A DNA stretch of 64,000 nt from the NCBI GenBank assembly GCA_038257535.1, contig JBBSJE010000005.1:9443-73442 (forward strand), written 5' to 3'. The notes beneath the pieces were generated by a model. That model saw nothing but the letters and a program-made list of their open reading frames with translations, was not told the DNA's origin and searched no databases. This document shows positions 7,090 to 16,641 of the stretch, one piece after another. Made by a program: the position numbers and the translations under genes. Position 1 is the first letter of the stretch; each line of letters begins with the position of its first letter. Origin of the DNA: JAGTJU01 sp038257535 (lineage in GTDB: Bacteria > Myxococcota_A > Polyangia > Fen-1088).

Positions 7090-8553
7090 ATGTATCCGCA
7101 GTTGAAGCAGTCGGGGTACGATCGGGATGTTGCGCCTGAGTGGGATCAGGTGCCGCAGTGGCAACAAGCTCAGGCGCACGGCCAGGCTCAGTCGCATCAG
7201 TACAGCGGCTACCGCGATGGGTGGTCTGTTGAACCGGGTTACCATGACAGCTTTCCGGCCGCCTACGCCGACCCCCGGCAAAGCATGCCCCAGCAGCCCG
7301 AGGTGATGTGGCCCCCTCCCTCCCAACATGGTGCGTACGGTCACCAGCATTACGAGCCGCTCGTGAATGCGGCGCCCGCCAAAGGGCGTCCTTGGCGACG
7401 AGCGCTGTTGGCATTGGCGTTCACCTTCGCGGGTGGGGTTTACGCGCGCCCACTTTTGGAGCACCACGCGCGAGAGTTGCCAGGGGACGCGCGCGTGGTG
7501 GGGTACCATGTGCTGGGCATGTTGCCGGCTTGGTTGCCAACGACGCTAACGCCGTCGGTGGCGCCGGCCGCCACCAAGACGCAGGCCTTTGCGGGCATCG
7601 TTACAACCCCATTGCCCAGCCCGCGTGCGGCTGTAGCGCCCAAGCCCGCAGCGGCACCGGTTGCGGCCGCGCCCGCTGCGATTGCCCCGGCGCCACCTGC
7701 GATTGAGGTTGCGGAGGCGGCCCCGGCGCCCGAGGTGGAACCAGAAGTGGCTCCGGTGCTGCAACGGCAGGCGACTGTGGAACGTCGGCGCCATGGCGGT
7801 CGCGACAAGAAACATTCTCATCGCAAAGTGGCTGTGGCACTGCCCGTTGCAGCCAAGACGCCGCCGGCGCCCAGTGCAAGACCTGAGGCAAAACCTGAGG
7901 CCGCGGCCCCTCCCGCCGTGGTTGCTACCGCGGCCCCCAGGGTGGCCGCCGCACGAAAAGCGCCAGCTGATTCGTTGGACAGCCTGATGGCGCGGGCGAT
8001 GGTAGAGGCGGACCCGTCGGAGGCTAAGCCGGCGGCAACCGCAGCGCTTTCCGACGAGAAGCGGTCGACGCTCAGCCGCAATCAAATTGTTGACGTGATG
8101 AAGGCGCTCACCGCGGACGTCAACGCTTGCGGCACCGATCTGGTTCGCCCCACGAATGCCGATCTCACGTTAACCGTGGGCGCGGGAGGCGACGTTTCCG
8201 GGGTTAAGGTGACGGGGCCCTTGTTTGCCACCATGACGGCGGGGTGCATAGTTCGTGCGGTGAAGACCGCCAGCTTTCCAGTCTCCAAGGGCATGTCGTT
8301 TTCGTACCGATACACATTGCGTCCTACGGCCCGTGCGGCCTCCACCGCGATGGCGGCCCCGATAAAACCTGAGCGCATCACAGGCTCGGCACCCACAGCG
8401 GGGGCGCAGACGGCACCTAGCGCAGCGTCGCTGGACAAGTCGGTGCTGCCGAAATTGCCGTCAAAGGTGAAGCTAAGCGACGATCCCTTGTCTGGCCTCA
8501 ACGGGCGCACCTTTGAGGGCCAAGCAGAGCGCCGAGGCCGTTCGCGCAAATAA
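7090..8553 (+). CDS. AgmX/TonB-like membrane protein with Pro/Ala-rich periplasmic stalk
   Basis: The start at 7090 is chosen because AAGGGGAG (7077-7084) lies at good spacing. A Gln/Tyr/His-rich cytoplasmic region (residues about 1-100) is followed by one membrane helix (RRALLALAFTFAGGVYA, near residue 110) and a long Pro/Ala/Lys-rich linker (about 150-320). The C-terminal globular domain begins LSRNQIVDVMKAL and holds NACGTDL and KTASFPVSKG. This layout matches myxobacterial AgmX/PglI-type TonB-like proteins linked to gliding motility and envelope energy transfer. No ExbB/ExbD partner is adjacent. The exact partner complex is unknown. Confidence 0.65.
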   Translation: MYPQLKQSGYDRDVAPEWDQVPQWQQAQAHGQAQSHQYSGYRDGWSVEPGYHDSFPAAYADPRQSMPQQPEVMWPPPSQHGAYGHQHYEPLVNAAPAKGRPWRRALLALAFTFAGGVYARPLLEHHARELPGDARVVGYHVLGMLPAWLPTTLTPSVAPAATKTQAFAGIVTTPLPSPRAAVAPKPAAAPVAAAPAAIAPAPPAIEVAEAAPAPEVEPEVAPVLQRQATVERRRHGGRDKKHSHRKVAVALPVAAKTPPAPSARPEAKPEAAAPPAVVATAAPRVAAARKAPADSLDSLMARAMVEADPSEAKPAATAALSDEKRSTLSRNQIVDVMKALTADVNACGTDLVRPTNADLTLTVGAGGDVSGVKVTGPLFATMTAGCIVRAVKTASFPVSKGMSFSYRYTLRPTARAASTAMAAPIKPERITGSAPTAGAQTAPSAASLDKSVLPKLPSKVKLSDDPLSGLNGRTFEGQAERRGRSRK

Positions 8554-8608
8554 CAAAAGCCGCGTAACGCGCATGGACGAGCCCGGCGTTGGGCTGCACA
8601 ATGAATGA

Positions 8609-9949
8609 ATGCGTCGAACCGCGGCCTTCGCCTGGGCTCTTTTCCTGTGGGGGTGGCAATCGGCGCTCCCCGCGCACGCCTGGACATTTCGAGAGCACGA
8701 GGAAGTTGGATCGCTGGCGTTCGTTCAGGCGTGCAAAGAATTGCGCGCGCGTTTTGTTGAAGATGAAGATGCTGGGCGCGTCGAACGCCTACGTGTGGCC
8801 TGCGACAACGTTGATGTGAACGCTTTGCTGTATGGCAAAGCCAATGGCACCGCAGGCGACCGCATTTCGGATCCCGAGGAATTCATGTCGTCGATGGGCG
8901 GCTTTCGGGCGACAAGCCGGTTTCATTATCTGCGGCTGAAGCTTGTGAACAGCACGCACTTTCATCCGCAAACGGCGCGACAGTGGCAAAAGTTTCATCG
9001 CAACGCCATTGCCAAAGCCATCGCAGCGTCAAAAGTCCAAGGCGTGGACCAAGTGGCGGCGCTTGAAGCAGCGGTTTACGAAAACGCTTTTGCCGATCAC
9101 TTTCTGCAAGACGCATTTTGTTCGGGGCATATGGGCTTTAACCGTTCGGCCAGCAGCGTTGCGGCGTCATTGGTGTTTCATGACACGTGGAATGAGCGGG
9201 GGCGGGTGGTGCGGAATCGCAATGGCAATTCGTGGAAAACCTATGGTGATTCACGTCTGCGCATTTCGGAAAACAGCGAAGCGCGTAGACGCATCATTGA
9301 AGCCACACGAAAGTCTGTGTTCGGCGTGCTGCTTGCTTTTGTTGGCGGGGAACGCGATCCCGACAACGAGGTTCAGATTTGGCGTTCGCTGCCGTTCACG
9401 ATTGAAGCGCCTGAAGTGCGGTCCCCGTTGGAACAGCTGTTGGCAGACCTGGCAGATCGGCCTACGTCTACGGGCCTTGAGCCGTTGGCGGCCATCAACC
9501 AGCCCGCACGCAAAGGCCTGTCGCTGGAAGCTTGGTCATTTGCGGCGGGGTCTCGCGTTGATGATCGCCCCGCCATGGGTGTGTTGGCGGGCGTTTCCAA
9601 TCCAGTGCCATTTTTGGCACCGATGGTTTACGGCGCGGTGGGCGCCTCGCGCGCGGGCGACAGCGATCTGACCCGGCTGACGCTTGAAGTGGGTGGTTTT
9701 CGGCCCGTGGCTTTAACCCTCGACGGCATCATGTCGCATGACGTGTTGGTGGGCGTCAATTGGCAAGTGGGTTTGCAAAAGCTGCGCGGCTCTGTTCACG
9801 CCACCTACCGCGCCACCTTCGAGTTGGGACGCACGTTGGTGCGCTTGCAGATTGGTCCCGCCTATCACATCGACACGGGACGCATAGGCGCTTATTTGGG
9901 TGTGGGCTTCGGCTATGCCGTTAACGCCCGCGGGGGCGGAAGCATCTAG
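8609..9949 (+). CDS. Secreted phospholipase-C/S1-P1-nuclease-like protein
   Basis: A signal peptide ends at HAW, and the mature protein begins AWTFREHEEVG, resembling the N-terminal Trp/His metal ligand of zinc phospholipase C and S1/P1 nucleases. A second His/Asp-rich segment (YENAFADHFLQDAFCSGHM, near residue 168) fits the helix that carries further ligands (HxxxD...H). The C-terminal third (after about residue 330) is rich in alternating hydrophobic strands with Gly and Tyr and may be a beta-structure domain. Assignment to the zinc-dependent superfamily is by motif only, and lipase versus nuclease activity cannot be told. It is convergent with the next gene. Confidence 0.55.
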   Translation: MRRTAAFAWALFLWGWQSALPAHAWTFREHEEVGSLAFVQACKELRARFVEDEDAGRVERLRVACDNVDVNALLYGKANGTAGDRISDPEEFMSSMGGFRATSRFHYLRLKLVNSTHFHPQTARQWQKFHRNAIAKAIAASKVQGVDQVAALEAAVYENAFADHFLQDAFCSGHMGFNRSASSVAASLVFHDTWNERGRVVRNRNGNSWKTYGDSRLRISENSEARRRIIEATRKSVFGVLLAFVGGERDPDNEVQIWRSLPFTIEAPEVRSPLEQLLADLADRPTSTGLEPLAAINQPARKGLSLEAWSFAAGSRVDDRPAMGVLAGVSNPVPFLAPMVYGAVGASRAGDSDLTRLTLEVGGFRPVALTLDGIMSHDVLVGVNWQVGLQKLRGSVHATYRATFELGRTLVRLQIGPAYHIDTGRIGAYLGVGFGYAVNARGGGSI

Positions 9950-9960
9950 ATCTGCAGCGT

Positions 9961-10800
9961 CTAGGGCCACACCCAGGCCACCACCCCAGCACCGATCAAG
10001 CCCGCCGCCGCGGCGCCCCACGTGGCACGGGCGCGCGCGAGTTCCGGCTGCCCCGACGCGGCCCAGAAGCCGCTGCCTATCGCGAGGGCGGTGGCAACGG
10101 CCATTGAACTGGCCCAAACCACGCGCTCGACCGTGGGGTTGCTGCGTCGTCCTAACCAGCCGGCGGCCATCACGCCCGCTTCCATGGACAAAGCGGCCCC
10201 CAGCAACCCGCGCCGCTGGGCGGTGTTCGCGCTGCCCAAACTCGCGGCCAGCAGACCCGTGGCGGTGGCGGTCCACAAAGCCGCAGCGCTGGTGAAGGCG
10301 GCCCGGCCGGGGGTGGTTCCGCCCCGCGCAGACAAGGCGCCGATGCCAGCGCCGACCGTTGCACCCGCCCAAAGCAAGCTGCTGGCCGTGCGATCGGACC
10401 AGGGAGAAGATCCGGCGCGGTTGTAGAGCATCCATGTTGTGCCAATGGCCAAGCCCACCGCGGCTCCCGAGGTGACGTTGGCAATCGTTCCCGAGGCAAA
10501 CGGATGTTTTTGGTCGTAAGCCGCAAGCGCCCATGCCCCCACGGCCCCCAGCGCGAGCGCGGGCACCAAACGATGCTCGAAGCGGGCCTCGGTGAGCAGT
10601 GACGCCACCCACAGCGTGGTGGCGGCGGTGTAAGCGCCCGTGGCCACGACGCCAAGCGCGGCCTCGGGCGTGGAGCGCTTTATGAAGCTGGGTTTATCGT
10701 CTGCGTTTGCGTTTGCGTTTGACGGCTTGATTGCGATCGAGGCGGCGATGGCGATCGCGAGCGCGACACAACAAAACCATGGCGTCTTGCTGTCCCTCAT
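9961..10800 (-). CDS. Ala-rich multi-pass membrane protein, unknown function
   Basis: The 279-residue protein begins with a signal-like helix (WFCCVALAIAIAASIAI), then a short Asn/Ala/Asp spacer and about six further hydrophobic segments with small residues, for example LGVVATGAYTAATTLWVASL and the C-terminal AAAGLIGAGVVAWVWP. I do not recognise a family. Its start lies 18 bases after the heme A synthase stop on the same strand, so it may be co-transcribed with ctaA. The low-complexity composition means little can be inferred beyond membrane location. Confidence 0.6.
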   Translation of the reverse strand: MRDSKTPWFCCVALAIAIAASIAIKPSNANANADDKPSFIKRSTPEAALGVVATGAYTAATTLWVASLLTEARFEHRLVPALALGAVGAWALAAYDQKHPFASGTIANVTSGAAVGLAIGTTWMLYNRAGSSPWSDRTASSLLWAGATVGAGIGALSARGGTTPGRAAFTSAAALWTATATGLLAASLGSANTAQRRGLLGAALSMEAGVMAAGWLGRRSNPTVERVVWASSMAVATALAIGSGFWAASGQPELARARATWGAAAAGLIGAGVVAWVWP

Positions 10801-10818
10801 CGTTGATCCGGACGGCCG

Positions 10819-11790
10819 CTAAGCCGCCGCTGCGTGGGCATCGGCCCCCGGCTGCGGTGCGCCTGCGATCTGCATTGCTTCATGCGAAAACTGCGCGCGC
10901 AACACCACCAGAGAAATCCACAACACATCTGCCATCAACAAGTGCACCACCTGCATCGCAATGGGCGCAAGCAGAAGCAGGTTGATCAATCCCACCATGA
11001 CTTGCGCAACCACAAGGGCGGCGACCAATGTGGCGCTGCCTCGCATCGCCTCGAAGCCTTGTTTCGCCAACATCCGGCCGATAAGCACCAGCAAGTAACC
11101 GGCTACGGCCACCGCCAAGAAGGGGTGCCACAGACGCAGCCGCACAAACGCATGCGCGGTGGCGGAAACATCGGCTTGGAGCCCGGACCTGAGACTGGTG
11201 GCCGGGAACAAGGTGTCGCCCAAAGCTGCGATCGCACCTGAGAGAGCCACAATCGCCACAGCGAACAAAGCGGCGGTGAGGCCCGGGGCGAAGAGATTTC
11301 GGGGCAGGGTGATTCGCTTTCGCGGTTTGGCCAGCCACCAGGTGAGCGTGAGCGTGGCAACCAACGCAAATGTGTTCAACAGATGGCCGGTCATCCACCA
11401 TGCGCGGGCGATGGATTTGTTGCCCGCGACCATCTCGAACAAAACCAAGCCACCGCCCACCAACGCCTCGGTGATCATGAAGAACAGCGAAGCCCCTGCG
11501 GCCTTGCGTGCGGCTTGCGTCTTGGCGAACACGCGCCGCGCCCATACGTATTGCGCAAGCACCAACAAGAACGCCACGCCCGACGTGATCCGATGCGTGA
11601 ATTCCACGATGGTTTTCATGGTGGGGGCCCGCGGGATCACTTCGCCATTGCAGGTGGGCCAATGGTTGCCGCAGCCTGCGCCTGAGCCCGACGCGCGTAC
11701 GTACGCGCCCCACAGGATCACCACCAGCGTGGCGCCAATCACCACCAAGCTAAATGAGCGAAACCGGGATGCGGACACAGCCGCGGTCAT
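10819..11790 (-). CDS. ctaA: Heme A synthase, CtaA/COX15 family
   Basis: An eight-helix membrane protein of about 323 residues that oxidises heme O to heme A for cytochrome oxidase. The N-terminal loop carries VRASGSGAGCGNHWPTCNG, with the paired cysteines typical of the family. The helix after it has the heme-ligand histidine in EFTHR, and later helices supply further histidines (MTGHLLNTF, MQVVHLL). The ATG at 11790 is preferred over a TTG at 11814 because it directly precedes the first basic segment. No cytochrome oxidase or heme O synthase gene lies in the window. The upstream gene ends 30 bases away on the same strand. Confidence 0.9.
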   Translation of the reverse strand: MTAAVSASRFRSFSLVVIGATLVVILWGAYVRASGSGAGCGNHWPTCNGEVIPRAPTMKTIVEFTHRITSGVAFLLVLAQYVWARRVFAKTQAARKAAGASLFFMITEALVGGGLVLFEMVAGNKSIARAWWMTGHLLNTFALVATLTLTWWLAKPRKRITLPRNLFAPGLTAALFAVAIVALSGAIAALGDTLFPATSLRSGLQADVSATAHAFVRLRLWHPFLAVAVAGYLLVLIGRMLAKQGFEAMRGSATLVAALVVAQVMVGLINLLLLAPIAMQVVHLLMADVLWISLVVLRAQFSHEAMQIAGAPQPGADAHAAAA

Positions 11791-11820
11791 AGCGCCACCC
11801 GTGCGCCAACGCAAAGGGCA

Positions 11821-13734
11821 TCAAGGCAGGGCCGCAATGCGATCGCCACGCACCTCGTAAATCAAGGCGGTGTCCTGACGTCCATGATCGCCCCCAAAAC
11901 GAATGTTTCCTGTGACGCCGCGAAATTCCGCGCCGCTGCCCAGCAGGCGCAGCACATCGTTGCGGGTGCGGGCCCCGCGGTCAACGCAGGCCCGCAAGAG
12001 GTGAACACCGTCGAAGCCGTAGGCGTCACTGGCGCCTGGATCGCGGCCATACAGCGTGCGGAATTCGGCCACGAAGCGCGCCGACGTCGCTTGTTCCGGG
12101 TCGGCGTGAAAGCCTGGCGCCAGCAGCGCCCCTTGCACGTAACGACCCGCGCGCTCAATCAGACGTTGCGACGTGCCCGGTGCCGTAGCCAACAGCAAGA
12201 TGTTGCGCCGGGGCGGCCCGGAGGACTTGGGCTTCGTCTCTCCCACGGGGGTGATTGCTTGCGTGGCCGGTTGCGGCCACAGATCGGCCACCGCCAGCGC
12301 GGGCGCGATCAGTTCCAGTTTTTCCGCCGTGTCGGGCACAAACAAAGCTTCCCAGCGCTGCTTTTTGATAGCCTCCACCTCTTTGGTGAAGCCCGTGGCG
12401 GTGGGCGCATAGGTGGCTTGCACCACCACTTGGCCGCCGTCGGCCACCACAGCTTGCCGAAACGCTTCGGCGGTGCGACGGGCGGCGTCGGTGCTGGGCG
12501 CCAGGATGGCAAAGTTGCGGGCTCCCTTGGCACGGGCCAGCCGCGCCAACGCTTGCGCGCGTGATTCGGTGTCGTGCACCAGCTGAAACGCTGACGTTTG
12601 TGGCCCTGGGTTGGGTCCGCCCAAAACCAGGTAGGGCACACCGTCGCGGCTCATTTGCTCGATCGTGGGCGCATCGGCCAAGCCCACGATCCCCAACACG
12701 GCCTCTTCGCGGGACAGTTCGCTGGCGGCGGTTATGGCGCCCCCACGTCCCATGGCATCGCGCACCATCACCTGCACCGGACCCACGTCCTGCGCCGATC
12801 CCGGAGCGCCCAGGGCAACCATGGCGCCGCGGGTGAGCGCCACACCCAACTGTTGCCCAGCGCCTGTGAGCGGAACAGCCAATCCCAGGCGGCCCGGATC
12901 GCCGGTGCCCACCCAAGCCGTGGTTGCGTTTGCGCCTGCATCGAACTGTTTGCGCAACTCCATCGCCTCGTCACTGGCGCGGCGGGCTTGGTCCGCTTGC
13001 CCTTGAGCGGCCAAAGCCAGTCCCGCCTTGGGGCCTAAAACTGCACGGGCCAGCTTTTCGCGGGCGGAGTTCCACAGGGCAAGGGCGTCTTCCAGCGACA
13101 GGTGCCCGATGGCTGCGTCTGCGCGTCGCAGAGCGAAGGCCTTTTCATGCGGCTGCGCGCGATCGGTGTAGCGCTGCCAAGCTTGCAACGCTTCCTTCAC
13201 GCGGCCTGTGTTGCTGGCGCTTTCGGCCACAGCCACATCAAACAACATGGCAAGGCGATCGGGCTGCGCGCCCAACACGCCCGGCGGCGCGCCGGCTTTA
13301 ATGAACGGCGCAAGCCGCGCCCAAGCGTCCACACTTTTGCCCAGGCGCGCTTCGGCCACGGCGGCCAAAAAGTTCACCTCGGCAGACGCGGTGGGGCCGG
13401 GCGTCAGCTGGGCAAGCGCGTCCGCAAAGTCACCCTGCTGCACAAGAATCAAAGCGGATAAAGTGGCGGCGCGGGTGCGCACGGAATCCGAGTTCGCCGC
13501 GCGCAGCCCTTTGGCAATTGCCAACGCGGCTTTGGGGTCGCCCGCCAAATTTTTTGCCACGGCCTGCTGCAGATCAGCTTCGGCGCCCTGGGTTGCGCCC
13601 GAAAGGCTGCCGTCGCGGCCGGCGTCGATGGCCGCGTCGCTTGGCGGCGCGCCCGAATTTCCACCTTGCGCGCGGGCGCCTGTGGCACAGGCGGCCAAAA
13701 TCGAAAACAGCGCCAACAGCGCAGGTACCCGCAT
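11821..13734 (-). CDS. Lipoprotein with TPR-like and type 1 periplasmic-binding domains
   Basis: The ATG at 13734 gives a clear lipoprotein signal (VPALLALFSILAAC). Residues about 50-270 are helical, Ala-rich and repeat-like. From about residue 290 a type 1 periplasmic-binding fold is recognisable: GRLGLAVPLTGAGQQLG, GAMVALG, AVLGIVGLADAPTIEQMS, ARNFAILAP, and near the end GFDGVHLLRACV. The combination of N-terminal TPR-like repeats and this fold resembles LpoA-type penicillin-binding-protein activators more than a transport receptor, and no ABC transporter genes are nearby. A role in peptidoglycan synthesis is plausible but unproven. Confidence 0.75.
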   Translation of the reverse strand: MRVPALLALFSILAACATGARAQGGNSGAPPSDAAIDAGRDGSLSGATQGAEADLQQAVAKNLAGDPKAALAIAKGLRAANSDSVRTRAATLSALILVQQGDFADALAQLTPGPTASAEVNFLAAVAEARLGKSVDAWARLAPFIKAGAPPGVLGAQPDRLAMLFDVAVAESASNTGRVKEALQAWQRYTDRAQPHEKAFALRRADAAIGHLSLEDALALWNSAREKLARAVLGPKAGLALAAQGQADQARRASDEAMELRKQFDAGANATTAWVGTGDPGRLGLAVPLTGAGQQLGVALTRGAMVALGAPGSAQDVGPVQVMVRDAMGRGGAITAASELSREEAVLGIVGLADAPTIEQMSRDGVPYLVLGGPNPGPQTSAFQLVHDTESRAQALARLARAKGARNFAILAPSTDAARRTAEAFRQAVVADGGQVVVQATYAPTATGFTKEVEAIKKQRWEALFVPDTAEKLELIAPALAVADLWPQPATQAITPVGETKPKSSGPPRRNILLLATAPGTSQRLIERAGRYVQGALLAPGFHADPEQATSARFVAEFRTLYGRDPGASDAYGFDGVHLLRACVDRGARTRNDVLRLLGSGAEFRGVTGNIRFGGDHGRQDTALIYEVRGDRIAALP

Positions 13735-13816
13735 GGCTTTGGGTTTTACCAGGCCCCCGGCGCCAACGCAGCATTCCAAATAACAAACGGCCGGCTTTGC
13801 CCCGGCCAGCGGGCGC

Positions 13817-14023
13817 CTAGACGGCGGTGCGGCTGGTTGTGGCCCAGGGCGATGGCATGCCCATCAAAGCCTGTTCCATCGCAAGAATCTGACGCAACTT
13901 GTAAAGATCTTCTGCGTTTAATCCCGGGTGTCCCAAAAAGCCCTCTTCCGCAATCCCTTTGCCTGCCGGTGCCAGGGCGTCTTGCCACTCTGGTGTTCTT
14001 GGCTTGATGTGTCTCAAAGTCAT
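13817..14023 (-). CDS. Small protein with a very strong ribosome-binding site, unknown function
   Basis: A 68-residue frame begins at ATG 14023 behind AAAAAGGAGG, with the GGAGG seven bases from the start. The sequence is hydrophilic, begins TLRHIKPRTPEWQDAL and has a helical centre (LNAEDLYKLRQILAMEQALM). It has no signal peptide or membrane segment and only one possible domain. I recognise no family. It is an independent transcription unit between the periplasmic-binding-like lipoprotein and the divergent proS gene. The strong initiation site is the main reason to believe it. Confidence 0.6.
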   Translation of the reverse strand: MTLRHIKPRTPEWQDALAPAGKGIAEEGFLGHPGLNAEDLYKLRQILAMEQALMGMPSPWATTSRTAV

Positions 14024-14191
14024 TCCCCATCCTCCTTTTTGCGCGGGACATTTGGTGCCTGCGCTATTGGATTGTGCACCGAGGGCTGTTTCGGATGCAT
14101 GAACGTCAGGGAACAGTTCTGCAAAACCCTTGAGCGAATCGCTTCACGCCCGCAGACCCAAAACCCCAAAGGCGTGATATGACCCCGCCCC

Positions 14192-15925
14192 ATGAAAGTC
14201 TCGCAAACCCTGATCCCCACGCTGAAAGAGGCGCCTGCTGAGGCGGAGATCCCCTCGCACATCTTGATGGTTCGCGGTGGCTACCTTCGGAAGGTTGCGG
14301 CGGGGGTGTATTCGTTTTTGCCCTTGGGCTTGCGGGTCATTCAAAAGATTTCGCGCATCGTGCGCGAGGAGATGAACCGGGCGGGCGCCGCCGAGGTGTT
14401 TTTGCCAGCCGTGATTCCCGCGGAGTTGTGGAAAGAATCAGGCCGCTGGGATCACTACGGCGCGCAACTGCTGCGGTTCAAAGACCGCAAGGGCGGCGAG
14501 TTCGTCATTGGGCCGACCCACGAAGAGGTAATTGTGGACTTGGTGCGCGGTGACGTACGCAGCTACCGGCAACTGCCGCTCAATCTCTATCAAATTCAAA
14601 CCAAGTTCCGGGATGAATTGCGGCCCCGCGCAGGCCTCATGCGCGGCCGTGAATTCATCATGAAGGACGCATATTCGTTTCACAGCACCGAAGAGGATGC
14701 CAAACGCGAATACCGCAACATGTTCGACACCTACTGCCGCATCTTCGCGCGCTGCGGTTTGGCGTTTCGGCCTGTAGAAGCGGACACCGGCGCCATTGGG
14801 GGATCGCTGTCCCACGAGTTTCAGGTGCTGGCCGAGACCGGTGAAGACGCCATTGTGGCGTGCGACCAGTGTGACTACGCCGCCAACGTCGAAGAGGCTT
14901 TGACGCGCAAACCCGAGGCCGCGGCGCCTTCCGAGGCAGTTTTGCAAGAGGTGGCGACGCCCGGTGCGCGCACCATCGAAGAGGTAGTTGCGTTTTTGGG
15001 TGTGCCCGCTTCGCAACTGGCCAAGACGCTCATCTGTTTGTTGGATGGCAAGCCCGTGGCCGTGCTGGTGCGTGGCGACCGCGACATGAACGAGATCAAA
15101 GTGAAGCGGCACCTGGGCGGGCAAGAGATCGTGTTGGCCAACGACCGTGCCGTGGAAGATGTGACCAAAGCCCCCGTAGGCTTTGCGGGCCCCGTGGGGC
15201 TACAGATCCCCGTTTACGTTGACCATGAGGTGGCCGCGATGCCCGCGTTCGCGGCGGGCGCAAACAAGGCTGACGCGCACGTGTTGAACGTGGTGATGGG
15301 GCGTGATTTCAAACCGGCGGCGGTGGGTGATTTTCGGCAAGCGGCGGCGGGTGATGCGTGCCCACGCTGCGACGGAGGACACTTCAATGGCTTCAAAGGC
15401 ATAGAGGTGGGTCACGTGTTCTTCTTGGGCACAAAGTATTCCTCGGCCATGAAGTGCAACTTCTTGGATGCCGATGGAAAAGAGAAGCCGGCGATCATGG
15501 GCTGCTACGGCATTGGTGTGACCCGCATCGCCGCGGCCGCCATTGAGCAGCATCACGACGCCGATGGCATCACGTGGCCGGTGCCTCTGGCGCCTTTCGA
15601 GGTGCATCTACTTTCGCTGCAGGCGAACGACGCCGCGGTGGCTCAGGGCTGCGATGAGCTTTACCGCAGCTTGGGCGAAGCGGGCATCGAAGTGCTTTAC
15701 GACGATCGCGATGAGCGGCCGGGGGTAAAGTTCAAAGACGCAGACTTGATGGGCATGCCGTATCGTTTGGCCTTAGGCAAGAAAGGGCTTGCCGAGGGCA
15801 TTGTTGAGATCAAAGCGCGTCGCGCGCCTGAGGTGCACAAGGTGCCTTTGACCGAAGCGGTGTCATGGATCCGTGCCCGCGTGGAAACCGAACGCGCGGG
15901 TTTGAGCGCAGGAGCGGCAAAGTGA
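14192..15925 (+). CDS. proS: Prolyl-tRNA synthetase
   Basis: Charges tRNA-Pro with proline. At 577 residues it has the bacterial layout: class II motifs in the N-terminal catalytic part (GPTHEEVI, then FRDELRPRAGLMRGREFIMKD), a YbaK-like editing insert (about residues 235-385, with VLVRGDRDMNEIKVKRHL), motif 3 (MGCYGIGVTR) and an anticodon-binding domain (YDDRDERPGVKFKDADL). The ATG at 14192 gives the expected start MKVSQTLIPTLKEAP. The stop codon overlaps the GTG of pyrF, so the two are translationally coupled. Confidence 0.97.
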   Translation: MKVSQTLIPTLKEAPAEAEIPSHILMVRGGYLRKVAAGVYSFLPLGLRVIQKISRIVREEMNRAGAAEVFLPAVIPAELWKESGRWDHYGAQLLRFKDRKGGEFVIGPTHEEVIVDLVRGDVRSYRQLPLNLYQIQTKFRDELRPRAGLMRGREFIMKDAYSFHSTEEDAKREYRNMFDTYCRIFARCGLAFRPVEADTGAIGGSLSHEFQVLAETGEDAIVACDQCDYAANVEEALTRKPEAAAPSEAVLQEVATPGARTIEEVVAFLGVPASQLAKTLICLLDGKPVAVLVRGDRDMNEIKVKRHLGGQEIVLANDRAVEDVTKAPVGFAGPVGLQIPVYVDHEVAAMPAFAAGANKADAHVLNVVMGRDFKPAAVGDFRQAAAGDACPRCDGGHFNGFKGIEVGHVFFLGTKYSSAMKCNFLDADGKEKPAIMGCYGIGVTRIAAAAIEQHHDADGITWPVPLAPFEVHLLSLQANDAAVAQGCDELYRSLGEAGIEVLYDDRDERPGVKFKDADLMGMPYRLALGKKGLAEGIVEIKARRAPEVHKVPLTEAVSWIRARVETERAGLSAGAAK

Positions 15926-16638
15926 ATCCATTGTTGGATGCCAACGGCCGCGAACGCATCATTGTGGCCCTTGATGTGCCTGACATCGCGCGCCTAGAAG
16001 CGTTTTTGGATCGGCTTGAGGGCAAACCGGTTTGGTACAAGATCGGGCTTGAGCTGTTCATCGCGGAAGGTGTGCGTGCGATTGAGGCGGTGAAGCGGCG
16101 CGGGGGAAAGCTGTTTTTGGACCTGAAGCTGCACGACATTCCCGAAACCGTGGCGCGCTCTGTGACGGCGGCGCGGCGCTTGGGTGCAGAGCTGCTGACG
16201 GTGCACGCAGGCGGCGGCACGGAGATGGTGGGCCGGGCTGTGGCCGCTGCGGAAGGGCAGTTGAACATTTTGGCGGTCACCGTGCTGACAAGCCAGACGC
16301 AGGCTGATTTGGTGGCTGACGGCATCGCTGGCGATGTTTCTGCGGCGGTGGCGCGCCGGGCGCAGGTGGCACGCGACGCAGGGGCGGGCGGCTTGGTGTG
16401 TTCGCCCCAGGAAGTGGCTCTGGCGCGGGCCCAGGGCCAAAACTTGTTGCTGGTGGTGCCCGGCATTCGACCTACGGGCTCTGCGATGGGCGATCAAAAG
16501 CGCGTGGGCACGCCCGCTGAAGCCATCGCCGGCGGCGCCGATTATTTGGTGGTGGGCCGCCCGCTGCGAGACGCGCAAAGCCCCTCCAAGGCGTTTGACG
16601 CTTTGGCAGAAGAGATTGACCAGGCGTTGAAGGCCTAA
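15922..16638 (+). CDS. pyrF: Orotidine 5'-phosphate decarboxylase
   Basis: Last step of UMP synthesis. The catalytic Lys-Asp network is visible (LFLDLKLHDIPETV, near residue 70), with the N-terminal IIVALDVPD strand and the phosphate-binding end GADYLVVGRPL. The start is a GTG that overlaps the proS stop (GTGA). The frame is open further upstream, but this start gives the normal 238-residue enzyme. rlmB follows after 3 bases, so proS, pyrF and rlmB form an operon. Confidence 0.95.
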   Translation: MNPLLDANGRERIIVALDVPDIARLEAFLDRLEGKPVWYKIGLELFIAEGVRAIEAVKRRGGKLFLDLKLHDIPETVARSVTAARRLGAELLTVHAGGGTEMVGRAVAAAEGQLNILAVTVLTSQTQADLVADGIAGDVSAAVARRAQVARDAGAGGLVCSPQEVALARAQGQNLLLVVPGIRPTGSAMGDQKRVGTPAEAIAGGADYLVVGRPLRDAQSPSKAFDALAEEIDQALKA

Positions 16639-16641
16639 CGT

